NCBI GenBank assembly: GCA_002104935.1
Contig: MCGT01000008.1
Location: 496,001-560,000 of the forward strand
Length of the DNA: 64,000 bases
Origin: Hesseltinella vesiculosa
Lineage: Eukaryota > Mucoromycota > Mucoromycetes > Mucorales > Cunninghamellaceae
Direction of reading: 5' to 3'
The position numbers were made by a program, and so were the translations under genes. Positions 1-12,640 of the stretch are shown piece by piece; position 1 is the first letter of the stretch, and each line of letters starts with the position of its first letter. A model generated the notes under the pieces. It saw only the letters and a program-made list of their open reading frames with translations. It was not told the DNA's origin and searched no databases.

Positions 1-3000
1 ATCGCACCCGAGCAATCCACACTGCCACGTTTGTACCTGACGCAACACATGATGGAATCAAAGGTTAGGCTCACTGGTGACCGACTTGTTTTTCTTTTCA
101 AGAGCTCACCGTTTTCTTTGTCACTTTATCTAGATGGTCGCTTCCTATTCAAAAACTTGGCAATTGGACTGAAGCCACTATTCATCGGCATGCGACACTG
201 TAATCCCAGTCCAGCAAGCGACGAAATCAACCCTCAAGCTTACAATCAATTTGCTCGTGGTTTCTCGCAAGATGACATCTCAATCCTGATCCGTTTGTTC
301 CGTGAAGGCCTGTTGTGCTTTGAATATTACAATGTCGATAATTACGGACCCGAAGGCGCGCTTCCCAACTACAATGAAATCCTAAGCACTGATAGCAAAG
401 ACGAAAACTCTGTGGGTTGCAACGATGCTGCTGTCAAGCTAGGCACTCAGCCAATTATCGAAAAGGAAATACTAGATATGTTTGCCATCGTCTTTACCCT
501 ACTCGACCCTGCCATCTTTCAAGAGATATTCGCCTCTCAGATCGATTATTTCTTCGAACGCATGCTCATCAACACCTCCTTACTTCACATTGCTCAGTAC
601 TTTTTGATGAACGATGTCTCCTCACAGGGCTTTGCCGGCATCCTCGTCAAATTCCTCATTGATAGGATCGAGTGCCTGGGTGATGATGATGTTCATTACT
701 CGGCTGTCATGCTACACCTTTTCCGCCTCACCTTTATGGCCATCAACTTCTTCCCGGACAGCAACGAATCAGTCCTCCAGCCTTATCTCAGTAACCTTGT
801 CATGTCCTGCTTCAAACTATCCACCAAGGCCAAGGAGCACGCCAATTACTTTTTGCTACTGCGGGCTCTCTTCAAAAGCATCGGCGGTGGCCGCTTTGAA
901 TTACTGTACAAGGAAGTGTCGCCACTGCTCCAAGTCGTGCTCGAAAACCTCAATTCCCTATTGACCCTCGCTCACAAGCCAGCCATGCGCAACCTCTTTG
1001 TCGAGCTCTGTTTGGCTGTGCCCGTTCGTCTGAGCACCTTGCTGCCCTACCTTCCTTATTTAATGCGCCCACTGGTCATTGCCCTTAGTGCCGATCAAGA
1101 ACTGGTGTCTCAGGGTTTGCGAACCATGGAGCTCTGCAATGACAACCTGAACCCCGAGTTCCTCGATCACATTATGGCTCCTGTCATGACCGAGCTGATG
1201 GATGCCCTCTGGAGCCACCTCAAGCCTTTGCCTTACAATCAACAGCACAGCCATGCTGCCATGCGGATCCTGGGCAAGCTCGGTGGCCGAAACCGACGCA
1301 TCCTGAAGAATCCTCCTCGCCTGCAGTACGATGAACGTGGTGAAAGCGGTGTTTCTGTAGAAGTGGTATTTGATGCCACCAGCACTCCATATACCTTACC
1401 CCTCGATAAGAGTCTGGAAATCGCCATCAACACCCTCAATCGCCCCAGCGTCGACATCTTCTACAAGCGTCAAGCCTACGACTTTCTCAAAGCCAGCGTT
1501 GCCATCCTCCTTGATCTGGACGCAGGCGATAGCAAACTCGATGAAGCCCTCTATCAGCGTGTGCAGGACCATCTCCTCGTCTCTACCTCTACTGATAACA
1601 CTGACGACACCCAGAAAACAGAGAAAGAGGTAAGCCTAGCTTGCAAACGAAAAAAAGCTGTATTTTACTTTCTTTGCCCTCGCTCACTTTTTTTTTTTTT
1701 TTTTTTTTGATTTTGTAAAGACTGCTGATACCGAACAGGATACGGTCGTCGGTACTTCATTCAAAGACTCGGACATGAAACCCAAACGGTTGACAGGCAA
1801 TGGATACACCCGATACCTGGCAAAACGTGTGGCTCAAGAGGATGCACTTAAAACTATCCTTGTTGCGTGCATGAAGGCTTCGACTATTGATGACCTTGCA
1901 CCTGATGCTATTGCTTTCTTTGACAATATTTGCCGCCACTTCACCCTTCTCCATGTGGGCGAAGCCATTGATGCCAAGGACGGCGGCAGCGGATTCAAGC
2001 CACTGGCCAACATGATGGACGAACGATTAGCCGTACAACATCTCAAGACAACAATCTTAGTTGATGCCATCGTCGACGTGTTCACATCCGAGCACCCTGA
2101 CCTACGCAAACGTGCTGAACAAGCCTTGTCACTCTGCTTTGAAACCGCCGCCGTAATCATGGGTGGCGAAGAAAACGTCTGGCGTCTGCCCATCTTCCGC
2201 GTCTTTGCCTCGCAATTCTGCTCATGCTGCTACAAGCAAGAATGGTATATCAAACGCGGCGGCTGCCTTGGTATTTCAATGATGAGCTCCCGCCTGAACA
2301 TGGGTACCAAGTGGATGCGTGAACATGAACTGGAATTCATCCGTGCCCTCCTCTTTGTGCTGAAGGATGCCTCGCCAGAAATGGCCAACATCAACACCTC
2401 CGAGGCTACCCAAACTCTCTCGCACGTGCTCAAGGTGTGCAACCGCCCAGACGATGACGACTCCCAGGAAGCCCAGCAAAAATTCCAGAACCTGATCGCT
2501 CTCTTGCTTAGCGAGCTGTCGAACTCGAACAGCACCGTGCGCGAAACCATCCAGTCGTCCTTCCAGCTCCTAGCCGATCTTACCGGAAACGAGGTCACCG
2601 AGCTCCTTGCACCTGTGCGTGAACGCCTGGTTGCTCCCATCTTCGCCAAACCCCTTCGTGCCCTGCCATTTGCCATGCAGATCGGTCACATCGATGCCAT
2701 CACCTACTGCTTGACGCTTCGTCCTCCCTTTTTGGACTTCAATGACGAACTGATTCGACTGCTACACGAAGCCCTTGCACTGGCGGATGCTGAAGACCAA
2801 GCCCTCGTCAACCGCAGTGCCCAGTACAAGAACGCAACACCCCTCATGAACCTGCGCATCGTCTGCATCAAGCTACTGTCTGCTGCCATGGCCTGCTCTG
2901 ACTTCTCCATCCAGCGCCAAGCCCATACGCGTGCTCGCATTATGCAGGTCTTCTTCAAATCTCTGTACTCCAAGTCGCCTGAAGTCGTCGAGGCTGCCCA

Positions 3001-6000
3001 CCGAGGCTTGAAGCAAGTGCTCGCTCAGCAGCACAAACTGCCCAAGGAACTACTGCAGCAGGGTCTGCGCCCAATCCTCACCACGCTGTCCAACCACAAG
3101 ACCCTGAGCGTTGCCGGCCTCGAAGGCCTTGCTCGTCTGCTGGAACTGTTAACCAATTACTTCAAGGTCGAGATCGGCAAGAAGTTGCTCGACCACCTGA
3201 AGCAGTGGGCCGAACCCAAAGTGCTGCAGGAAGCCGCTAGCAAATCACTGTACGAAAACCATGAGGTCAAGATTATCGTTGCCATCCTTAACATCTTCCA
3301 CCTGTTGCCCTCAGCTGCTCACATCTTTTTGGACGACCTGGTCACCGTCGTGTTAGAAATGGAGCAGCACCTGCGTCGCTCGATCTCCAGTCCGTTCCGA
3401 CCCAACTTGATCAAATATCTCAACCGCTACCCTACCGAGACCACCGCCTATTTTTATGAACGTCTCGATAACCCCCGCTACAGCCAGCTGTTCATTTCAT
3501 TGCTCGCAACCGAAAATGCCTCACAGCTGCGCAAGGAGATCGCCGACAATGCAGATGACCTGATCGAAAAGACGTTCAAGACCGAAAATGAAAAGCTCCA
3601 TTACCAGGGCGTGCTGATCGTGCGTGAGCTCATGAACTTTGATCCTCGATGGCTGAATGGCCATCGCCCAGTGCTTGACTGCCTATTGCAGCTGTGGCAT
3701 ACCCCCAACCGCTTCGATAACATGAAAAAAGAAGACCAACAAGGCATCCAAGTGACACGTGAGTCGTTGTACATTGCCAAGATCTTCATTGCGTACCTGC
3801 GCCATAACCCTGATGACGCTGACTTGGTCTTCGAGCTGGTCCATTTGTTTGTCCAAGAATCGGTCATGGACCTGACCTTCTTGCGCACCTTTTTCTTGCA
3901 AGACATTGCCATGCATGCCTCACCGGCCCACAAACGCAAGATCCTGGATCAGTTCCTGAAAAAGTTCGCTGAAGGCACCACCTCACCCTATGTCAACATG
4001 ATGGCTCTGCGCCACATCATCAACCCCTCGCTGCTTGTCGCCTTTGCTCGCAAAGACAGTGGCTATGACAAGATCTGGGACGCCAAGATGACCGAGCGGC
4101 TCGACTTCAAAATGTTCGCCCAAATAACCAATGATGCCTCCTCTGAAGACAATCAATACTCTGAGGATTCGTTGCGCATTGAGCTGCTCCAGCTGGTAGC
4201 CATGATCGTCCAATATGCATCCCCTTTACTCGCCGACATGCGCAAGGAAGTGATCAAATTTGGCTGGAACTACCTTCGCTTGGAAGATGCCACAAGCAAG
4301 CAAGCGGCATATGTGCTGATCGCCCGCTTCATCGCCGCCTACGAAACACCAAGCAAGATTGCCATTCAAATCTATGCCGCTCTCCTCCGAGCACACCTGT
4401 CTGAAGCTCGCGGTCTTGTTAAGCAAGGCCTGGATATCCTAGCCCCAGTGCTGCCCAAACGCGTACCTTTACAAGGCACCGAGCGGGTGCCTACTTGGGT
4501 GCGCCTGACGCGAAAGGTCGTGGTGGAAGATACCCATAGCATCTCCCAAATGGTGAACGTATATCAACTGCTTGTGCGCCACCCGGACCTGTTCTATGAA
4601 TACCGCGAACACTTTTTGCCCCAGATCGTAAACACCTTGCCCAAGCTTGGTCTGCTGCAGAACACCACGCCCGAGCACAAGCTCCTGACTGTCGAGCTCG
4701 CCGAACTGATTCTCAAATGGGAACGCACTCGCATTGAGAAACATGGCCCTGCTCCTGCCAGCCCCTCAAGCGATGATACCAACAACAAGCGCACAGCTGA
4801 CGATGCCCCTGCCGACAACACACCTCGCAAAAAGGCCCAGGTCGAATCTTCCTCTGGTGATGTCAAGGCCGTGGCTTCTTCCACCGATGACAAGGAGTAC
4901 GTGCCCAGCTTAACCCTGCGTGAAAATGTGGTGGGTTACCTCGTTCGCCTGGCATGTATAATTTCAAATCCTCAAGATATGCTGCAACGTCGCCTGGTGC
5001 AACGTGTGTTGGATCTAATCAAGGAATTGCTCACCCCATCCATGTGGGGCGACGTTCATGTTAAATTTGCTCATCTGGAACGCACCCTCACCGTAATGGA
5101 AATCTCAGACGTGTTGATCCCTGCTGTTTGCAGCACGCTTGAAGTACTGAACATCGACATCTCGCACAAGCCTGATGAATGGTTCATTGTCAACATGAAC
5201 CAGCTGTACCGCCTCCTGGAAACCAGCATCAAGTCCGACAATGTGCGCATTCAATCTGCCTTGCATCCCGTCCTTATCCACATCTTCCAGGCCATTCATC
5301 GCTCGACCTCAGCCCAGAACTCGGAACAAGGAACCCAGAGCCCCGACATCTCTGGCTTCACTTCACTCATCGATTCCACTATCACCGATGGCATGACCAA
5401 CATGAACAACATGTTTGCCGTCATGAAGCTCCTCGAAGCCGCAAGTACGAGCAAGAGCGAGCATCTTGATCACTTCGTCTCTGGCCTCGTCAAAATGCTC
5501 CAGAAGCTCACCAAAGAGCATACCGTACCCCAGCACCCACCCCAGCCCAACGTACCTGCCCATCTTCCAAATATGACTCCACAAGCTACTGCTGCTCCTC
5601 AGCAACAGGTAAAGAAAAAAAAAAAAACGAGAACACGACTCTTTTTTTTTTTTTAACGCTTGCTCACCACTTTATTTCAAAAGCAGCAAGTGCAGCAAAG
5701 CAGCGGCGGGCCTGTGGATTCGCAAGTGAACCTTCTGATTCTTGGCTTGAATTTGCTGAAGAAACGTATCTCGTATTTGGGTGATCAACGTCGCTGGTTC
5801 TTGACATGCTTGATTCAACTGATTGAAAAATCACCCGATATCCCATTATTGCAAACGATATTGGACATGCTGCGTGAATGGACTTTTGACAAGACCGAAA
5901 CGTTCCCCACCATCAAGGAAAAGGCTGGCCTGCTGGTCAAGATGATGTCGTATGAGTCGCGCAACAACCTGCAACTAACCGAGAACTTTTTAAACCTGGT

Positions 6001-9000
6001 GATCAAGATCTACAACGACCCCAGCTTTGCTCGCTCAGAGCTCACAGTTCGACTAGAGCAAGCCTTCTTGCTTGGCACCCGCAGCAATGACCCACACATC
6101 CGAATGCAATTCATGCAAACCTTGAACAAGAGCCTTGGCCGTGGCCTGTATTCCCGCCTCAACTACATTCTCGGCGTCCAAAACTGGGAATTCCTGGGCA
6201 ACACGTTCTGGATCCATCAAGCTATGGATATCCTTTTGGGCGTGGTCGATGTGAACGAGATGATAACACCCCCTCACACCTTGAAGATCAAGTCGCTCAA
6301 GACCACTGTAGCCAAGATGGCCGGCTCCTCAGACTCTGACGACGACGACAGCATGAGCATTGACGTGCCCGAGAGCTTCCATGCCCTGATCGAAAAGCAA
6401 CAGGCCTTTTTACAGTCGCTCCAGTCCATTGACATCAGCCAAGCCGTCAGCACCACAAAGCAGCTTCAGTATTTGGACGATCAAGCCACGTTTGACATGT
6501 GGGTGTCGCTGTTTCCCAATTGCTGGTCTGCCCTCAGTGGCACCGAAACCCATGATCTGACCAAGGTGATGATCGCCCTGCTGGCCAAGGATTACCACCT
6601 CCGCCAAGCCGACAAGCGCCCGAACGTGATCCAGGCCTTGCTTTCTGGTATCGCCCACAGCCAAGTGCCCATCAAGCTACCGCCTCACCTCGTCAAGTAT
6701 CTCGGCCGCACTCACAACGCCTGGCACACCGCCATCGATATCCTCCAAGCCAGCTGTGCTACCGGCAAGGTGCCCGACTCCTCTAAGGACGACCAAAACA
6801 ATCGTGAACGCACACTCGATGCCTTGAGTGAACTTTACTCTTCCCTGATGGAGCAGGACATGTTCTATGGTCTGTGGCGCCGTCGCAACACATACAACGA
6901 AACCAACGTAGCCATCAGCTGCGAGCAGAGCGGCCTGTGGATGCAAGCACAGAACATGTACGAGAACGCCCAGATCAAGGCCCGCAACGGAGTGCTTCCC
7001 TTCACTGAATCCGAGTACATGCTTTGGGAAGACGATTGGATCGGCTGTACGCAAAAGTTGCAGCAATGGGACATCCTCAGCGATCTGGCAAAGCACGACG
7101 GCAACACGAACCTGCTTCTCGAATGCGCCTGGCGTCTTTCTGACTGGACAGCTGAGCGCGAGCTGCTTGAACAGTCGGTTAAGCAGGTCGCCGACACACC
7201 CACGCCACGCCACAAGGTATTCGAGGCCTTCCTGTCCTTGATCAAGTCCCAGACGAATGAATCTGGCCACACTGACTTCACTCGTATCTGCGAAGAAGGC
7301 GTTCAACTGTCACTCAAAAATTGGCATTCCTTGCCTTCCATTGTCTCTCAAAGCCACTTGCCATTGCTGGAGACCTTCCAGCAATACTTGGAACTGCAAG
7401 AAGCCAGCCAGATCTTCAACAGCCTGATGGGCACCACCGCACAGAACCTAGAACAGCGCTCGGCTGAGCTGCGCAATGTCTTGGGCACCTGGCGCGAACG
7501 TTTGCCTAACACTTGGGACGACATCAACGTTTGGAGTAACCTGGTAGCCTGGCGTCAGCACATCTTCAGCGCCATCAACCGCACGTACTTGCCTCTGATC
7601 CCTCTGCTCCAAACTCAAGCAGGTCCGCAAACCGGCCAGAACCCCAACAATGCTGGCGCTGGCAATTCATTTGCGTACCGCGGCTACCATGAAACCGCCT
7701 GGATCATCAACCGATTTGCCCATGTTGCCCGCAAACATCAGCTGTATGACGTATGTATCAACTCTCTCACCAAGATTTACACACTGCCCAACATCGAAAT
7801 CCAAGAAGCCTTCCTCAAGTTGCGTGAACAAGCCAAGTGCTACTACCAAAACCACGAACTGACTGCCGGTCTGGATGTGATCAACAACACTAACCTCATG
7901 TACTTTAAGCTTCAGCAAAAGGCTGAGTTCTTCACGCTCAAGGGCATGTTCCTCGCCAAGCTCTCACAATTCAACGAAGCCAATGAAGCCTATGTCAATG
8001 CTGTCCAGATCGACATGTCGCTGCCCAAGGCCTGGGCCGAATGGGGCAAGTACAATGATCGCCGCTTCAAGGAAAATCCTGAAGAACTCAACTGGGCCAA
8101 CCATGCCGTCAGCTGCTACTTGCAAGCCGCTGGCATCTATAAGAGTGCCAAATCTCGCAAGTATCTACTACGTGTGCTCTGGCTGCTCAGCCTTGATGAC
8201 GAACAAGGTACCATTTCCCGTGGATTTGAATCGTACAAGGGCGAATGGCCCGTGTGGTATTGGATCACATTTATTCCCCAGTTGCTTTCTGCTCTCAACC
8301 ATCGTGAAGCCAAACACGCCTGCGCCATCCTTATCCGTATCGCCAAACAATATCCCCAAGTAAACCTGCTTGCACACACAAAAAAAAAAAAATTCACTGA
8401 CACTATTCTCTTTCTTTATGATAGGCTTTGCACTTCCAATTACGAACAGCCAAGGAAGACATGATGAAACGCTCTGGTGGCGCTGCTCTAGCAGCTTCGG
8501 TCAGTGCTGCTCAAAAGGCAGCACCGACTTCCTCTGAAATCAAGACCTCGGACTCTGCAAAAGACTCGGAAGAAAAGGAGACTGCCGACGAAAACAAAGA
8601 TGATCAAAAGATGGATGTGGATGCCACCGAGCCTACCGACAAACCCGAAGCTGTTGAAGAAGACAAGCCTAATGATGACTCGGACAAGGATGACGAAGAC
8701 GTGGAAGCAATGGATACCGATACTGACATCAAGGACGTAAAGGAAGAATCTGCCGACGCTGATACGGATGGTGATGCAAAAATGGATGAAGCCAAGTCTG
8801 ACAGTGAAGACCCTGCTGAAGCCAAGGCCGAAGTGAAAGCTACCCAAGCCGATGAACCAAAAGACAAGGCTGCAGATGGCAATGCCGACGAGAACGACAA
8901 AGCCGTAAAGGAAGAAACCATTTCGGACGATCTACCCACCAACGACGCGACAGCTGATAACAAGGACACTAGCGACAAACCTGGTGCTGCTTCAACTTCC

Positions 9001-10954
9001 ACCCCCGCCACGGCAGCCGCTCCTGCCACTGCATCGACAAGTGCTCCACCTCCCCACCCCTTGGACGAAATCATGGCCATGCTGAAAACTGGATACCCTC
9101 TCCTGGCCTTATCAATGGAAACGATGGTCGATCAAATCCAGCTCAAATTCAAGCCCCAAGCTGACGAAGACATTTACCGATTGGTTGTTGCCCTGTATAA
9201 CGAAGGTGCTCAGGTAACAACTTGTTTTTATATATCGCCATTCAGACACTGATTTTTTTTTTGTGTGCTTGTTTAGCAATTGCTGTCTCGATTGACCAAC
9301 GCAAACGACAACCTTCAATTGACTCAGGCTACGATGGCCAACATCAAGCGCTTTGCTGATACGCTCTACCCTGGGCACATGAAGTCGGCCTTTGTCAACG
9401 ACTTTGCCAAAGACAAACTCAACTTGGAGCAATACGTCGCTCGCTTGCGTCTGTGGCGTGATAAGTTTGAAGCTATGTTTGATGCCCGACCAAGAAAACT
9501 CAAACTGGAGACACTTAGCCACTACCTTGTTGAATTCCAGCACCAAAAGTTCGATGATGTAGAAATCCCCGGTCAATATCTCATGGTAAGATTTATTTTG
9601 GCTGGAAGAAGAAAAACAGAAAAAAACAGCTGGCTCATCACTTTCAATTTGCAATCCTTAGCTCAAAGACAATGCCAACAACTTTTTGCGTATCGACCGA
9701 TTCCTGCCCGAAGTGGAAGTGATCCGTAGCTATGGCAATTGTTATCGACGCCTGACCATCCGTGGCCATGACGGCAGCCTTCATCCATTTGTCGTGCAGA
9801 ACCCTGCCGCCCGCCAATTCCGCCGCGAAGAGCGCCTGATGCAACTGTTCCGATTGCTCAACAATGTCTTGGAACGACGAAGCGAAAGCCGAGTGCGTAA
9901 CCTTGCCTTCCATCTGCCGGCCATCGTTCCTCTGGCTCCCAACGTCCGCATGGTCCAAGATGATCCTTCATACTACACGCTCCACGACATTTATGAAGAC
10001 CATTGTGATACCATTCAAATGCACAAGGACGAGCCCATGGTTTACTTTGCTGACAAACTCAAGAAGAACATCCGTTCTGGCAAAGAGGTGAGTACCTTTG
10101 TAGACATTTTGTGGAAAGAATTTAGCCCACTCACTCCTACTCATTAGATCATGACCCAAAAAGCCGGCATCCTTAATCTTCGCATGGAAATCAACGATGA
10201 AATTGGAACCAATATGGTACCTTCCAATATACTCACCAAGGTATAACCCAAAAAAAAAAAAAAAATGCTGTGGTGACACGGTTTATTGACGTAAATTTTG
10301 TTATTTATATAGTATATGCTCCGAGAAATGGGATCGTACACTGACTACTGGATGGCGCGCAAACAATTCACATCCCAATATGCCACTGCTACATTTATGT
10401 CCTATATCTTCAGTGTAGGACATCGCACCCCTCAAAAGATTGCTGTGTCACGCGCGACCGGTGGTGTGTGGATGATGGAGGTGCTACCTGGCTTCCACCA
10501 ATCCAACCCTTTGTTTGGCAATGGCGAAATGGTGCCTTTCCGTTTCACGCCCAACATTCAACACTTTATGACGCCTGTGGGAATCGAAGGCCTGTTCACC
10601 AGCTGCCTCATGGCCACTGCCCGCTGCTTGACGGAACCGGAGCTCGAATTGGATCAATACCTTAACATCTTTATCCGCGATGAAGTGTTTGCCTGGTACA
10701 CTAGCAGTGCCCACCAACACCAATACCAACAACCACACCAGCGCCAGCTGATTGAATCCCAGTCTGTTGATCGCATCAACGCCAACCGCTCCCAAATCAT
10801 CACCAAGGCCCAATTCTTGTCCTGCAAGGTCGACTCGGACAAGACCATCAATGCCAACAAACCAACCAACCAAAACATCATCGACTTGATATCTCAGGCT
10901 ACCAACCCACAGAAGCTCTCTCAAATGGAATGCACTTGGATGCCCTGGCTGTAA
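1..10954 (+). CDS. TRA1: Tra1/TRRAP, PIKK-family pseudokinase scaffold (5' end missing)
   Basis: Giant HEAT-repeat/FAT/PIKK-like/FATC protein, the activator-binding scaffold of SAGA and NuA4 histone acetyltransferase complexes in the nucleus. Exons read 1-1629, 1721-5608, 5684-8359, 8425-9213, 9277-9585, 9662-10087, 10148-10240 and 10313-10954, all in phase, giving about 3,480 residues. A further small intron near 64-133 is possible. Helical HEAT repeats fill the first two exons, and FAT covers roughly 5700-8350. The kinase-like lobe spans 9660-10700 and FATC ends in WMPWL, the family's usual terminus. The catalytic loop reads SVGHRTPQK and the DFG position reads EVLP, so catalytic residues are absent, as known for Tra1/TRRAP. 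A very acidic Ala/Glu/Asp/Thr-rich insert (8470-9050) separates FAT from the kinase lobe. The N-terminus lies outside the window. Confidence 0.96.
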
Positions 10955-11271
10955 AAAAAAAAAATCACAAACCTCCCTCTTTCTTTCCTATTCGCTTTTC
11001 TTTTGCTCTTCTTTTTCCTTTTTTTCGTATATAAAAATAGCATTCATTTCGTTAAACGTCGTTTAGTAGAGCCATGGCAATGAGAATGGCATAAAAAAAA
11101 ACAGGTGGCGTCTATTTTGGGCGGGTCAAATGCGAGATGCAAATCCAAACGGACAATTTACGAGGGTAGAAATTCAAATCTATGCAGTGGTAACCTCCTT
11201 TTTTCGTTCTTTTTTACCCCGAGGAAAGCACTTTAACCTCTTTCTTTATCTTTCTCTTTTTTTCATCAAGC
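10955..11271. other. Intergenic, CT/T-rich
   Basis: Spacer between the TRA1 stop and the next start codon. It holds several T- and CT-rich runs, including a pyrimidine-rich leader just before 11272. No gene, RNA or repeat was recognised. Confidence 0.6.
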
Positions 11272-12213
11272 ATGCGACCAACCTTGATCCCGATCCCAGC
11301 ACACTATGAAAAAGAATATGATCTGGCTGATTATGATACACCTGCGCTATCTATAAAAAAATCTCAAGGTAGGAGAAGAAAATGGGCATTAGCATATGAT
11401 ATATTTTGTGTTTAATCCATCCCGCTTTTTTTTTTTATACCAAGGCTGCCTTAATAGAGCTTGCTGGCCGTGCTGTCCTTGTTTGCCACTGGCAGTGAGG
11501 TGGAGTTGCTGCATTTGCTTTGGCACGCTAGCGTTACTGCTTACCGTATTAGGAAGCATGGTGCTCCTGTTTAAAATCCCCTCCATAGAATTTAAAGGTG
11601 TCACCGACGATCCCATGGGCCATCCTCGAATCCAGTTTAATGAAACTACTGGCCCATTATCATTCGATCTGTATCTTGGTCTCCAAATACATGTCATCAA
11701 CATGAATATATTGAAAGCTCAATTCGATAGCCTCAAAGCAACCGTAACCTGGGCATTTTATTTTTTTAATTTGCAGCTGACTCCCCCCCTTTTTTTTTTC
11801 ATCATTCAAGGTGTATCATCCATTGGCGCCACACCAAGCGATTGGCAAAGGAAACATTGATCATCTGACTATTGGCGCCTACACGACCACACAATTCGTT
11901 TACCCTTTCCAGATCAACTATGACCCGCACTTGGATACCCAGGGCATCCTCCAAGATATCATTGACAAGTGTGGATTTACAGGCTACCCACGACAGCCGA
12001 TCACGGTTATGTTGGAACTGACCCCCACCATCAAATTCTTTAACGTTGCCGTATCGATCACTGTCAATCACTCTATCCAGCTGGAATGTCCTCTTCAGGT
12101 AAGCCTTAAAAGAAGTAAGGAAAAAAAAAGTGAGCAATCGATACCTATATTCCTGCTTGTTGCTTCGTAAAACCTATTAATCTTCACCATAGGACGCATT
12201 TTTTAATGGATGA
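11272..12213 (+). CDS. Single-pass membrane protein with LEA2-type domain
   Basis: Exons 11272-11368, 11445-11743, 11811-12098 and 12193-12213 join in phase to 234 residues. A short hydrophilic N-terminus is followed by a cysteine-rich stretch (NRACWPCCPCLPLAV) and one hydrophobic segment (about residues 50-73). The remainder is an extracytosolic or lumenal beta-rich domain. It has the pattern of the fungal LEA_2 (late embryogenesis abundant, group 2) family: LGLQIHVIN, a YHPLAP turn, IGKGNIDHL, a Phe/Pro-rich FVYPFQINYD strand, DKCGFTG and a terminal LECPL. Cysteines beside the membrane suggest palmitoylation. The family is associated with the plasma membrane or vacuole, but the role is not known. 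Tandem with the serine dehydratase downstream. Confidence 0.8.
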
Positions 12214-12640
12214 GACCAAAAAAGGGAATTGGACTCGGTGGAGCTTTGTTGACTCGGTGGAACTCGTATACCAAATATAAAAAAAGATAGAGCCATCTCA
12301 ATAGCTTTTTTTATGCATGTGATTTGGACACTGTGATTTATCTATAGAGATATCTTATCTAGAGGAGATGCATACAGTAGAATGGATGTCCCGAAGAAAG
12401 AGCGCTAAAAAAAACATGAATTCAGCCATTTTTCCCGAGGACGACTTTTCTTTCATGCAAAAAAAAAAATTCTCCCCTGTGAATTGTGATTGGATCAATC
12501 GTGGGAAATAGGCCGGTCGTCCGAAAAAAAAAATTCCTTTAAATGTTTTTTGTTGGGCTTGATTGATGGATCTCTTTTTTTTCTCTCTTTCACTTTCACT
12601 TCCCCCTTTTTTTCCTTGCATTCTTATTACTTTAACAGTA
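12214..12640. other. Intergenic
   Basis: Contains short A/T homopolymers and a CT-rich stretch before the serine dehydratase start (12560-12630). No recognisable gene. Confidence 0.6.

Noticed and set aside
6677..7306. 209-codon antisense open stretch
   Set aside because: Lies wholly within the conserved FAT-encoding exon of TRA1; shadow frame.
8488..9080. Long antisense open stretches opposite the acidic Tra1 insert
   Set aside because: Result from low-complexity acidic codons on the coding strand; no family resemblance.
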